A stretch of 64,000 nt of DNA from Mucor racemosus (GCA_027405735.1 JAPEHQ010000012.1:1364001-1428000); one strand, 5' to 3'; counted from the first letter of the stretch, positions 11,731 through 24,114 are shown. Notes: generated by a model not told the origin, from the letters alone. Made by a program: numbers and translations.

Positions 11731-13292
11731 ATGATATTTTCAGAAATGGTAATATATACAGTATTAATGCCAGTTTTACAGTATATTCAATGTTGCAACT
11801 ATAGAAAAGCCGATTCAAAAAATCAAAGTGGAGTTCTACTTTTCTAGCTTTAGCTGGTTTTCAAGTGATTGTCGCATTAGCTCTGCTTGTACCGGCTTTT
11901 GTGCATGTGAGACAGATTAGTGATTACGATGATGTATATATTTATCGTACTGATTACTATGGAAAAGCATTCAAGGTATCTGGTGAATGCCTTATGTTTA
12001 TAATCTTTGAGCTTTGGAGATTATGGCTGGCTATTGATGGTGTAAGTTATAAACATTTTCTCTTGATTCAAATACTAACGTACATTTTAGGTGGTTCGAA
12101 TGAATTCAAGAACAATATACGCCTCTGCATCATTTACTATATTATCGTTTTTATTTAGCATTATGGTATGTATAATTTGTCATCCCAATGCCATTTCTAA
12201 CTCGTATGCCTAACAGTTAGTTGCCGAATCTGTCAATTGGATCAAAGCAATGAGAGCAATTGAAGCAGCTGGAAATATCTCAAATTATGACACATTACGT
12301 TTAATCAACCAGTACCTACAGATTGCACTTTCTGTAGCCATATTTTTGTTAATCTTTCCTACATTTTGGGTGGCAAATCGAATTACAAAAGATTTTGGTT
12401 GGGATGTCTATAAGAAAATTGGTAGTAGTATCAAGATACAAGGTAAACAATAATTCATTTCTTTAAATCTAACTACAAAAGTTGACTCGATAATTAGAAA
12501 TGTATATTGATTTACAATGGCTGTCTTTAATGTTGAAAATTGACATCTTTTTCGAGTTCTTATCATATGTATTGCTTTTCTTGTACCAAAGATTCAACTC
12601 ACCCAATTTAACATCTGTTGATCTTGATATGACGCCAGACAGTGGCCTTATAGTATTCATGATTTTACTATTTCCTGCATTTTTACTGTGTAGATTTTCG
12701 ATATCAAAAGAAAGCCATATTTTGATGGCTATTTTTATCATCATACAAGTTGCATTTATAATCAATACTGTCTACATAATCGTCACCACATTTTCGGTAG
12801 CCAGGTCGTGGTATGCTTATATGATGTATAGTAAGTAAAGTGATATTAGATATTAAGTTTATTTGGTAACGAGTATTCTATGATAGGTATTGGAGTTATA
12901 ATTGCTGCAGTTGTATGAAAAAATACATATCAGCGTGTGCAATATGTATTTACTTAATTTTCTTTTTCGCATAGGCAACGGTAGGGCTCGCAGTCAAATG
13001 CCAACTCAATTTTGATAAGGGTCTTAAAGACCATGGTATGAAAAAAATATTAAATTTCTATTATTATTCAAGTAATGCATTGTAATAATCATATTCCACA
13101 ATTATAGTCCAATGGCACCCATGGAAAAAAGGCATTTTATCCAAAAGAAAATTAGCAAGTTACAATAGTATGCATGAAACGGATGACTTTTATGGTGTCC
13201 ATGATAGAAGAAGAAATAGCACTCCCATAGACGATGATGAATCAAATATACAAATAGATATGGTTTCTGCACCGACAACAACAAGGTCATAA
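11731..13292 (+). CDS. Seven-TM fungal membrane protein, paralogue 2
   Basis: Eight exons: 11731-11748, 11805-12041, 12091-12165, 12217-12442, 12498-12830, 12887-12912, 12975-13035 and 13108-13292; 386 aa. The first exon encodes just MIFSEM. The protein aligns along its length with the gene at 9379: FELWRLWLAIDG against FEVWRLWILTDG, YKKIGSSIKIQ-MYIDLQW against YKKIGSSIELQ-MYHNVQW, and LKIDIFFE against LKIDIYFE. The soluble tail is much shorter (about 80 residues) and not alignable, so the two copies probably differ in cytoplasmic interactions. Tentatively the same UPF0658-like group; role unknown. A tandem duplication followed by tail divergence is the simplest history. Confidence 0.75.
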
Positions 13293-15619
13293 CTATTTAT
13301 CTGCAATATAATGAAGAATCACAGAATAATTTCTTTGGCTCGAAAGCAGCATAGCTACGTCTAATTAACCATTATTAAAGATAAGCTACACTTTGGTCAA
13401 GAATACAAGCAATCCTGTATTTTAACCCTTGATTTTTACTAATTTTTGAACGGAATAAACTTACAGTGGTACTACCACTTTTCTTATATTCCTCGGCGAG
13501 ATGCCGAATGAAAACTACATACAACCATGTATAAAGGTTTACAGTAATAAGCTTGAATCAAGTGGATACAGCTCTGTCAATTCTTCAAAAAGTCCTCAAA
13601 TATTATGAAATCTCTTATTTTTAAGACTTACAAAGCTTATAAGCGGAATATTAATTTTGAAAATTATTCTTGTCCAGATCATCAATTTTCACATTTTTTA
13701 ATTTTTTTTTTCTGATTTTGCAAATCTAGAGTTAATTATACTACCAATTAAAAAAACAAAAAATATAAGCAGGTATAAAATTCAGCGCTCTATTTGCTGA
13801 ATAAAAAATATACAACATTTTTATTGCAAAATATTATATGAAAACCCTTTAACCAAAAAACAGTTTTTGGGCCAAAAGTGCAAAGTTTCATTACTTAACA
13901 TTTAATGTTAAGCTTATATAAAATGTGTATTAGTCATAGCTACAATTTTCTCTCACAATGTAGTATATTTAAACGTTGATTTTGGTATCAAAATTTGATT
14001 TTTCTGTTTTTTGATGAAAATCATGAGTGTTGGTAAGGATAAAATGAGTCCCGAATAATGTCCGCTACAAAAACTGAATTTTCAGACCACACGTGGTTAA
14101 ATATAAGAAAAGTTAAAAAAAGCACCTTTTTATTTAAAACTTAGATATACTGTACCACAGTATAAGAGATTTAGCCATTCCATCTTGCTATGCTCGATTA
14201 CGGCATTGCTCTACAGGCTTGCTTTTGCAATTCTTTAATGAATGTATGATATGACAAACGGTTTTTCTGGTAGAAAAATGTATGTTTCTATGATAACAGA
14301 TATTGCCTATTTTGCTTACTAGTTTATGGTCCATGCGCTATAATGCTTGCTTAGGACACAGACTAGATTGGTACATGTATTACTAATAGAAGTACTCAAA
14401 GGTTTTGTGAAATATGTGAGAGTTATAGGCAGGTAACAATCATTTCCAATATATACTACAAATAAAATAAAGACTACAAGTGATTATATCACGGAGAACG
14501 TAGGGTCTTTATTATTAAATTAAAAAAGGAAACTAGGATCCATCAGGTTCTGGGATCTGAAAGTATTTATAGTATTTCAATTCCTCCATTTGGATGTCAG
14601 TTTTAATATTGGATTGAAATGAGATCTAACAGAAATAATAGGCAAAAATCTACAATATGTACACATTTATCCACTATATTGATCTCCATTATGTAAGTCT
14701 CAATTAAAGTACAGTTGGCATGAATAGAAATTACACTACTAAATGATATATTATGCTACTTCATACTAATATAAACTTTCTACCGAGCTTCAATCTTAGC
14801 AGCTTATAGTTAAAGACCAATCAACATAATGTGGATCTAATTACACCATTATTATGATCAAGGACCCATGAACTCTATGAATACACCGATTGGTTACTAT
14901 CAAGACTTATATCTGACAAGGGGTATTATTGGCTATGTATGGACCTAGGAATGATTACCTAATCTCTCTGATGAAAACTATATAAAGAGGACATTTATTT
15001 ATTACAAAAATCCTCAAGTAAAATTAAACTTGATGATAAACACTTGTGTTATCTAGTCGAGTTCCTATTGGTTTTTTATACTTTTTTTCCTCCGTGAATA
15101 TCTCTATATATTCCACAGGGTTAATCAGAGAGGATTCTTAGCATAGAGTGATGAGTATGAGGTTACATTATAATGATGCATTGCACTTTTATTTCATTTA
15201 GTTGTGTTATATTTAGTCTATGATAAAATGGTGTAGCCTGAAATTCTGAAGTTGAGTCAATCATAAATGCATTCCTGGAAATGGAATTCAGCTATTCTAT
15301 TTGTATAAACATTCACTGTCTAAAGTCTACCAAGTATGAATATTCTATATACTTAACTTGGTTGTATCCTACTAAAACTGGCTCTGGGCAATCTAGTATA
15401 TCATTATGTTATAATCAACTAGTTCATCAAGATTATGAAATTATTCATCCATACACTTTGTATTGTAGACTCTGTATCCGTGCTTCCAAAACATATAAAT
15501 ACTAACTACCCTGAATCCTGATGTCTTTCGAGACGGATCATTATCTTTTTTACCTACAATATATTCAATGAATATATCTAGTTTTAACTTTATTTTCTAG
15601 TTATTCATTATGTATATTA
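13293..15619. other. Gene-poor block, left part
   Basis: Non-coding. It contains R1 copy A (13529-14370), described separately. The rest is AT-rich sequence with scattered short ORFs such as 15281-15505 (+) that show no family resemblance. I see no intact gene. Confidence 0.5.
13529..14370 (+). repeat. R1 repeat, copy A
   Basis: An AT-rich noncoding repeat of about 0.8 kb. It starts at CATGTATAAAGGTTTACAG and shares long blocks with copies at 16727 (same strand) and 20312 (opposite strand), including a TGTCCGCTACAAAAACTGA segment near its 3' part. Identity by eye is high but broken by point changes. No terminal repeats or target duplication could be fixed for this copy. Confidence 0.8.
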
Positions 15620-17356
15620 AACAGTATCTATAATAATGGTCCATTATTAGCTCATAATGTGAGAAGCTATTAAAAGGGGTCGTTTAATCTACATTTTATC
15701 TGATTCAAATGCTGATGGTAAACTAGCATTAGATTAGTTGTGCTGACTCGTAATAAAGCAAGGTGCTTTATCGAGTACGATGTTAGCATCCAGTGTATTT
15801 CAGTTAAATGGAACAGATCGATATGGTTTATACAGAGATCTATGAATGTGAGAGAGAGCTCAGATCTATATGAACACAAAAAAATGATCTAAATTGTGAT
15901 GCTTCGTAGACCTGTATGAGATTTGTTTTGTAGTGATGCCTGGTGGCTCAAATGTAGTTTAGGCATTTAATTATCAAATGTATTGAACCAAGATGAAGTT
16001 GATTAATTGATATAACGGATAACAAATGCAATGTCATCATTTATGGAATGGGTGAATGTAAATGTATAAAGCAAAACCTACTTTTAAAGGAAAGTACGAA
16101 TTATTTTGATTAACATTAATAAACTCAAAAAGCATAGCTAAGTGCAATCATTGCTATTAAATTGCATAATTTGATATGCGGAAAACTCTTGAAGTATTCA
16201 TTCTTTTTTTTTTTGCAATGCTACAAACCATCGTTCAATATGATTGAATATTAATGAAGCAGAGAAAATACAACGGGTAAAAAACTGATACCCAATGTAC
16301 ATCGAGGTCAAGATTGATAAAAGGTGCATTCATTGTGCAGTGGAAATCGCAACATTTTGATGGATAGAAATTACAGGACCAAGGTGTTGTGTTTGCCTCA
16401 GGATTTTTCAAAGGGTTTAAAAGCGTACTTTATCAAACTTACTTAGATGTTAAATACCCATCATATGCTATTAGTATCATCTTGTTTTTTGTTTAATTAC
16501 TGCATTATTAAAAATCAAGCTTTTCGTAGCTTATAGCAATGACGATAATGGGATATTTTAGATTTTAGATTGACATTTATTATAAGGCGGGCTGATGATA
16601 CGTTTGATACTGTTGTAGATGGAACCAGTCAATTTAATTTATGGAATTTGAATGTAAATCACCTCTAGTGCAGTAATTATAAAGTAAGACTATATTATCA
16701 TCAAATAAACTACCACACTAGATTAACATGTATAAAGGTTTACAGTAATAAGCTTGAATCAAGTCGGTACAGCATCGTAAATTCTGGAAAAAGTTCACAA
16801 GTCTAATAAAATCTCTTATTTTTAAGACTTACGAAGCTTATACGCGGAATATTAATTTTGAAAATTATTTTTGTCCAGATCTTCAATTTTGACATTTTTT
16901 AATTTTTTTTTTTTGGTTTTGCAAATCTAGAGTTAGTTATACTACCAATTATAAAAACGAAAAATATACACATATACAGAATTTAGCGCTCTATTTGCTC
17001 AATTAAAAATAACAAACATTTTTATTGCAAGATATTACATGAAAATCCTTTAATCAAAAAACCGTTTTTGGGGCAAAAGTGCAATTTTTCATTACTTGAC
17101 ATTTATTGTTAAGCTTTTATAAAATGTGTATTAGTCATAGCTACAATTTTCTCTCACAATGTCGTATATTTAAACGTTGATTTTGGTATCAAAATTTGAT
17201 TTTTCTGTTTTTTGATGAAAATCATGTGTGTTGGTAAGGATAAAATGAGCCCCAAAAAATGTCCGCTACAAAAACTGAATTTTCAGACCGTACGTGGTTA
17301 AATATAAGAAAAGTTAAAAAAAACCGCATTTTCATTTAAAGCTTAGATATATACCA
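15620..17356 (+). repeat. Long inverted repeat, left arm
   Basis: The arm matches the reverse complement of 19695-21308. Shared blocks run from CATTATTAGCTCAT at the outer end, through the TATTAAAAGGGGTCGT block and the segment around ATGTACATCGAGGTCAAG, into R1 copy B at the inner end. The left arm carries an extra 283 bp (15689-15971) that the right arm lacks, and it lacks about 0.19 kb near 16658 that the right arm keeps. With a spacer of about 2.3 kb the whole structure spans 5.7 kb. Confidence 0.8.
15689..15971. mobile_element. Left-arm-only insertion, 283 bp
   Basis: Comparison with the right arm shows a clean extra segment here. The uninterrupted right arm reads GTCGTCTAATTTCAAATGTA (reverse complement), while the left arm has TTTAAT, the extra 283 bp, TTTAAT again, then TATCAAATGTA. 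The flanking TTTAAT repeats (15683-15688 and 15966-15971) look like a target duplication. No clear terminal inverted repeats were found, so the class is unknown. Confidence 0.5.
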
Positions 17357-17560
17357 TAGTATAAAAGACTTAGCCGTTCGATCTTGCTATGCTCAATTAC
17401 GTCGTTGCTCTACGGGCTCGCTTTTGCAATTTTTTAATGAATCTATGATATGACAGACGGTTTCTCTAGTAGAAAATTTTATGTTTTTATTTTAGTAACA
17501 GATATTGCCTATTGTACTTAGTTTATGGGTTGATGCGTTATGCGTTGTAATGCTGCTTTT
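16727..17560 (+). repeat. R1 repeat, copy B
   Basis: Second direct copy of the R1 repeat, lying at the inner end of the left arm of the long inverted repeat. It tracks copy A from CATGTATAAAGG to the ATGATATGACAGACGG and TATTGCCTATT blocks. The last 0.2 kb (after about 17356) is not present in copy C. Confidence 0.8.
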
Positions 17561-19694
17561 ACGTTGACTAGAATGTGCAATTTAGCAGGTTTTTAATTGC
17601 GCTGGATAATGTAAAGCCTTGAAAATTCTCTTCTACGTGTGTTGTTTTCTCTTTTTTTGTTTTCATATTCCAAGGATATTATTCACCATTTGATATGACA
17701 TATCAGACTATCAAGTTGATATTTTTTCCTTTTATTTGATGAATACGCATGCTAACATAAGGGATTAATGTTTTTGATATAGGTAGCAAGCAGTCGTTAT
17801 ATTAGAGGCTGATATTTTCATTTATAACCAACTGCATTCTAAGATCAAGTAGCATTATTTACTATTGAATTGTTGTTGGAAGTATTTCTTGAGTACCAAA
17901 TCAAATCGAAGACAATGATATTTATATCATCTATCTATTCAATGAAAAGCTAGAACTGGCTACAAACTCACGAAATGTTCCAGGAAAGTGATAAAATTTT
18001 AAATGATATAAAAACAAAAAAAAGGATAATCTAATGTTCTGTCTAATAACCATAGTTTTGATCGTAGCTACTGTATTCTTGAAAACAAATCTTTTTATAG
18101 CCGAGAATCGTAAATTAAAATAGTAAGTTTAAAGAATGTTAATTTGTTTAAATTTTATGTGTGATAATTAAAGTAACATCTATAGTCTTAGATTTAACTT
18201 GCATATAAATATAAGCAGTAAGTGTTATTTACAGTTTATGCTCGAGCAAAAATCATTGTTGCTGTAAACATTATAGCTGTAAACATATTTACAAATGATG
18301 ATAATAATTGTAAATATATTGGTTCTTCTTGCATGTATTGCTCTACATCAACAATGTATGGAATTGTATTGTCTATAATTTATATTAATAAAAACAAATG
18401 TAATTTAAAAACCCATCCCAGTTGAAAATGCAATGGAATTTTGAAAACGGCATGATGCTCATATACAAAGTGTGATAGATCAATTGGTTGTCAAACTGGA
18501 TGTATAATATGGAGGATTATATGTCTGACTTTGATTCTATGATTGGTTATGAGAGGTTGGTGTTACTAATTGTAATTGCTATTACTATACGATTATTACC
18601 TATGATTGATTATATGTGATTATGTAATAATTGGCTATAAGTAACAATGATAAATAAGTAATAATATATATTTATTTGGGTTGTGGTCATAAATATAAAA
18701 AGAGGAAAGGAAAGAACAGATGAATTCATTAATGTGCAATTGATCCGTTCTTGGTTGTTATTTATATGTGTAATTTGCTTATGTAATATAACTGGATCAT
18801 TACACAAAGCAATTTTGGCCCATATGATTAGCTCATTATTATCCTCATGGTCAGATTTTATTATTATACACAAATACGGATAATGTATGCTTATGAACAA
18901 TTCTACTGTTATGCACACATGGGATTAATGTCATGCACATGGACGGAATCTATAATTCTGCATACACAGGCTTAGTGTTGTGCTCGTGTGCAGTTTCTTT
19001 TGTTGTGCCCATGAGCACCTTGTTATCTTTTTAACCATATTCAGTGGGCACAACAGCTCAGGCTATAGTGTGCAGCCCATCTGGGCACAACGAAATCATC
19101 TTGTGCAGTACAGGTCAGCCGTAGTGCGTTTATCATGTAATGATTCACATTACATGGTGTTTCAACAATAATTACATGAATAAGTTCCGGTTGCATATTT
19201 CATATTTCATATAAATATGCAAATGTTAAATCAGATATTGAACATTATGAGTTGCACAAGGTTTAGAATAAATATTGTAGCAAGAAAAAAACATATAATT
19301 TAATAAGGGAACTCGCTAAATTAAATCACACGCAAAAACTGAAGATCATCTTTATTTAATATCAATAATTTGTCCTATTTATATAAAAATTCTATATTAC
19401 ATTTATCTGTTAGATCAGTTTTGGATCGATTATATCTTTCTGACATTCCATGCCAGATCAATCTATTTACATTAGCAACGCAGCACATTTAAGTTGTGCT
19501 TATTATTTTATATAGCTAAATCCAACAAGTGGATATGTCTCACATATCCCGTTTCCTGGACCTTACTTTCGAACAATAAGAACAATCAAGAATGTCACCA
19601 TAGATCAGTTAGCTAATTTCTTATCAATAAGGTTTACAAATCAAAAGTTTTATTATCTTACAAATAACCGGTGAATGCACCAACAATGGTATAC
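17561..19694. other. Spacer of the long inverted repeat
   Basis: AT-rich unique sequence between the arms. A less AT-rich patch at about 18900-19135 has repeated GTGCACAT/GGGCACAA-type words and ends with TCAGCCGTAGTG. A diverged version with CGGCCGTAGTG occurs near 22300-22400, hinting at another old repeat. No gene was recognised; the two overlapping ORFs at 18610-18918 (-) and 18683-18883 (+) have no family features. Confidence 0.4.
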
Positions 19695-20312
19695 CTAAGT
19701 TTTAAATAAAAATGCGTTTTTTTTTTAATTTTTCTTATATTTAACCAGGTATGGTCTGAAAACTCAGATTTTGTAGCGGACATTTTCGGGACTCATTCTA
19801 TCCTTACCAGCACTCATGATTTTGATCAAAAAACAGAAAAATCAAATTTTGATACCAAAATCAACGTTTAAATATACTACATTGTGAGAGAAACTTGTAG
19901 CCATAACTAATGCACATTTTATTAAAGCTTAATATTAAATGTTAAGTGATGAAACTTTGTACTTTTGTCCCAAAAACGGATTTTTGATTAAAGGATTTTC
20001 ATGTAATATCTTGCTATAAAAATTGTTGTTATTTTTTATTGAGCAAATAGAGCGCTAAATTCTGTATATGTGTATATTTTTCGTTTTTATAATTGGTAGT
20101 ATAACTAACTCTAGATTTGCAAAATCAGAAAAAAAAATTAAAAAATGTCAAAATTGAAGATCTGGACAAAAATAATTTTCAAAATTAATATTCCGCGTAT
20201 AAGCTTTGTAAGTCTTAAAAATAAGAGATTTTATTAGACTTGTGAACTTTTTCCAGAATTTACGATGCTGTACCGACTTGATTCAAGCTTATTACTGTAA
20301 ACCTTTATACAT
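19695..20312 (-). repeat. R1 repeat, copy C (inverted)
   Basis: Third R1 copy, in opposite orientation to copies A and B and about 0.2 kb shorter at one end. The shared start (CATGTATAAAGG on the minus strand) lies at about 20312. Confidence 0.8.
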
Positions 20313-20402
20313 GTTAATATTGTGTGGTAGTTTATTTGATGATAATATAGTCTTACTTTATAATTATTGCACTAGAGGTGATTTACATTAAGTTTTTTTT
20401 TT

Positions 20403-20600
20403 ACCTCTCCAATAATATTATAAACATAAACATGGCTATCACTGGAACCTATTGCCGCCTTTCTGCCCTCTTTGTCCCAAGCCAATGTATTCAATGCTTT
20501 ATTAGAGCCAACTTATTAAGTACTTACAAATGGTTCCTCGGTATTTGCAGTCAAATTTCATAAATTAAGTTGACTGGTTCCATCTACAGTAGTATCATCT
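20403..20600 (-). pseudogene. Dynein intermediate chain-like WD40 fragment
   Basis: On the minus strand the sequence reads VDGTSQLNL, stop, NLTANTEEPF, then two stops, then VGSNKALNTLAWDKEG followed by RKAAIGSSDSHVYVYN and a GT donor after IIGE. This resembles the last WD40 blade of cytoplasmic dynein intermediate chains (established family pattern: NTEVP linker, then AL..L.WD..G+..A.G.SDG.V.VY). In the left arm the matching position keeps the tryptophan (NLWNL at about 16647-16661), showing that the first stop arose by TGG to TGA. The splice donor is retained, so the fragment came from genomic DNA rather than a processed mRNA. No other dynein exons were identified. Confidence 0.6.
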
Positions 20601-21308
20601 AAGGTATCGTCAGCTCGCCTTATGATAAATGTCAATCTAAAACCAGAAACATCCCATTGTCATTGTTATAAGCTATGAAAAGCTTGATTCTTAATAATAC
20701 AGCAATTAAATAAAAAACAAGATGATTCTAATAGCATATGGTGAGTATTTCACGTCTAAGTAAGTTTGATAAAGTATGCTTTTAAACCACCCTTTTAAAA
20801 ATCCTTAGGCAAAGACAACATCTTGGTTCTGTAATTTCTATCCATCAAAATGCTGCGATTTCCACTGCACAATGAATGCACCTTTTATCAATCTTGACCT
20901 CGATGTACATTGGGGATCAGTTTTTACCAATTGTGGTTTCTCTGATTCATTAATATTCAGTCATATTAAACGACGATGGTGATTTGTAGCATTGCCAAAA
21001 AAAAAAAAGAATAAACGCTTCAAGAGTTTTCTGCATATCAAATTATGGGGTTTAATAGCAATGATTGCACTTAATTATGCTTTTTGAGCCTATTGATGTT
21101 AATCAGAATAATTAGTAGTGGTACTTTCATTCAAAAGTAAGCTTTGCTTTATACATTTACATTCATCCATTCAATAAATAACATCGCATGTATTATCCGT
21201 TATATCAATTAACCTACATCATCATCTTGGTTCGATACATTTGAAATTAGACGACCCCTTTTAATAATTTTGTTTACCATGAGCTAATAATGGGCTGTTA
21301 TTATAGGT

Positions 21309-24114
21309 ACGATAATCAAGGATGGTGAGTTAACTCTAATGGACGAACGAGTCGATTAGCAGTATAAAGTATAAACGAAATATTAAAATCAAATATAGCA
21401 ATTGAATGAGCAAGAGTTGATAAACCAGGTAAATTAGCATAATTAAATTATTTCAAGCGTTTTGAACTGAATACGCCTTTACTTTTGACCTATAAAAATT
21501 GATCTATTAGTAAAATCAATTAGCATGCTAATAAGTAATGATTATGGTGTACCTTTCATAGTTGGTAGTGGCTATATACAAGACAACATCTTGTTTTCCT
21601 CTTCTTGGCTGTTGGTCATTAAACAGAAGCAAATATTTTTTAGAAGCTAAATAGACTAGCATGAGTTTATTTATTCATTCAAATCCAGTCAATATTATAC
21701 ATAATACTTTTATAATTATCAATTTTTTCTCCAGGTAGATATCGAATTTAGACCAAAAAAGCACTGCTTATAACGTAAATAATGGAACAAAATGATTAAG
21801 TCTTGGATGTTTTTTTATCGAAAAAAATATTATAACATGCCGTAACATTAACAGTTATTAATTTGTTTCCAAATAAACAATAGGAAAAACATGTACTTGC
21901 ACGTGCTATTTAATTTTAGTTTATGAAAAATATTGGTCTTTTTGCTGTAGTTTTAAACATAAATAAAAGAGCTGAGGAAAGAGTAGGGAAGAAAAAAGAA
22001 AAATAACTCTAAATCAGTCGATTTTGTGTGTTACAAACAGAAATTTACAAAGACATAAATACGTTTAGTGTTGCCAAACAGATTGTTGTTGTCGTTGTTC
22101 CCATTTGGTCTCCGAAGGAAGAACATGGGCAGAACTCTTTCAAACCCCAAATTTCAACTTGACATATCTCGCCAATCAGGCAACTCTGTTGAAACAGAGT
22201 AACTCACATCTGCTTTAAATCATTGAAATTATTTTTGTTAATAATTATATTATGATTGATATACTTTAATAAATTGACTAAAAAACCTCAATCTCATTGC
22301 TCTGCTCATCTGGACTGCCTGATTTGCACAAAAATTCGTATTCTGCCCATCTGTGCAGATCGTTATGCCCATGGGAAGCATAGTTCGGCCGTAGTGACGA
22401 TATCTCTTTACTTACTTGATTAAACTTCTAGTTTTATTTTACATTAATAATATATTCTGATAAATCATATATCCTAAATAGATCCAACTAAAAGCTAATC
22501 TGTCAATTTTGTTTTAGCGGAAAATATTGATTTTCTTCAAGATAATCAAAATAATAGTTGATACCACAGCTTAACCTTATAGTAACGGGGTTCAAAAATT
22601 AATTTGAAAAAAAAATGATCGAAAAATGATTAAAAAAACAAAATCGTTTACAAGCTCATGAACTGCAAAGTAAGTAGACCTAGTGCATTAAATAGTTTAT
22701 GAACAGTTCTAAATTTTGCATCCATCTAAACAAAATTCAGGTGAATGTGTCATATTAAATTTCGCGTAAAATGCAATTGAAATTGCACAGTTTTTTTTGA
22801 CGATACAGGACATTTTTTATACAAATGTTTTAAATTTAAGTAACGAAAATAATGTACAGCAAAATTATTTATCGATCTAGCCATTACTGAACCTTTTAGA
22901 TGCATTTTTCGTAGAGAAAACGAGATTTTTGTCCAAAATATTTTGAAATTCAGAATTTAGGATGAGGGTATACAAGGGGAAAATGGAAGCTAGAAACGAG
23001 AGTACCTCTTTGTACACATTTTTAAGGATATCTCCACGAAAAATCAATATTTTAAAAAAAACTAAATTGGGTTTAAGAGAGTTCAATGAGCTTAATAATA
23101 TGAATGTAAAAAAAGCGTTGCTTAGTTTAACAGATATTTTGAAATCCACTATAGAAATGCCAAAAAAATGAGAAAAAAATAAAAGTGCCCAGAAACTTTT
23201 TATGCTTGAATATGTTATAGAGTACTTTAGAACAAGTAAGTTTTATTATTAAGAAGCGCTAGTATAGCTTAATGTTTTGTAGATATGAAGGTCCAAAATT
23301 TTCATTTTTTAGCAGTGAATTATTTGTAAAATCTGAAATATTAGCACTGAAAAATTAATGCCACTTGCAAAAAAATAGGATATTTTTGGATACTTATTTT
23401 TGGATTAAAGCTGAACATATCAGGTATATTGGCATATAATTTTTTCTTGGTGTTATTAAGTGAAAAAAAAAGTTGTAAGGGGATGAAAAGTGAGACCCAG
23501 TTTTCAAGGAAAAAGCAGTGAATTTTACGTTTTTTCGAGTTTTTCATGAGATGCAGAATAAATTTAGAAGTAGATAGCATAATGCGACCAGTTTATATCT
23601 TCATAATGGTGCCAGAAGTACATCCTAAAAGTTGCTACTTCTGTGGTTGGTTATAAAAAAGATGGTACATTCTGATTATATATTTTATTTCAGTCGCAAG
23701 AGTTTTGAAAATTGGTAAAGGTATTAGGCTATTAAATACAAGAAATCTTGTATTTTTTTTCATGTAATTTAACAAGAGTAGTGATCAAAAATACAAATAT
23801 ACTTACAGATAGCATCCATTTTATGAATTTTATGTTGGAATTTTATGAAAAATGGCTACACTATAATCGATTTTGTGCCTTAGCATGATTTAACAAATAG
23901 ACATTGTTCAAAAATAGAATATTAATTATAATATAGCATCTAGTTTATGTTCAGGAACCATTGCTTATTGTCATTAGAGAATATTTTATTTTTCAACAGT
24001 TCAACTATCAGAAAAAGAATATATTGATATTTATAGTGTAATAATTATATAGTTGTTAGATTAAATAGCGAAGTTATATATATATATATGTGTGTGTGTA
24101 TATTAAAAATAAAT
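21309..24114. other. Gene-poor block, right part
   Basis: AT-rich non-coding sequence that includes R2 copy 1 (22470-23720). A (TA)n/(TG)n run lies at about 24077-24100, just beyond the stop codon of the histidine kinase gene. No gene found. Confidence 0.5.
22470..23720 (+). repeat. R2 repeat, copy 1
   Basis: About 1.2 kb. Shares ordered blocks with 43600-46250 (+) and 62340-64000 (-): ATAATCAAAATAATAGTT, then CATAGTAACGGGG-like text, CTCATGAACTG, GCATCCATCTA, and GACCCAGTTTTCAAGGAAAA. All three copies contain a ~65-codon ORF (here 22962-23171) encoding YTFLRISPRKINILKK and ELNNMN-KK-LL. The ORF is open on both strands here, so coding is uncertain. Confidence 0.8.

Larger units (their letters stand above)
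19695..21308 (-). repeat. Long inverted repeat, right arm
   Basis: Reverse-complement partner of the left arm. Its inner end is R1 copy C (19695-20312), and the outer end reads GAGCTAATAATGGGC. It retains a WD40-coding fragment at 20403-20600 that has been lost from the left arm. Arms have diverged by many substitutions, so the duplication is old and extrusion as a perfect cruciform is unlikely. Confidence 0.8.

Noticed and set aside
18610..18918. Overlapping ORFs of 102 and 66 codons in the inverted-repeat spacer
   Set aside because: Low-complexity composition, both strands open, no family resemblance or splice context.
13529..20312. R1 copies as tandem direct satellite or centromere
   Set aside because: Copies are few, dispersed and in both orientations. 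No head-to-tail array was seen.
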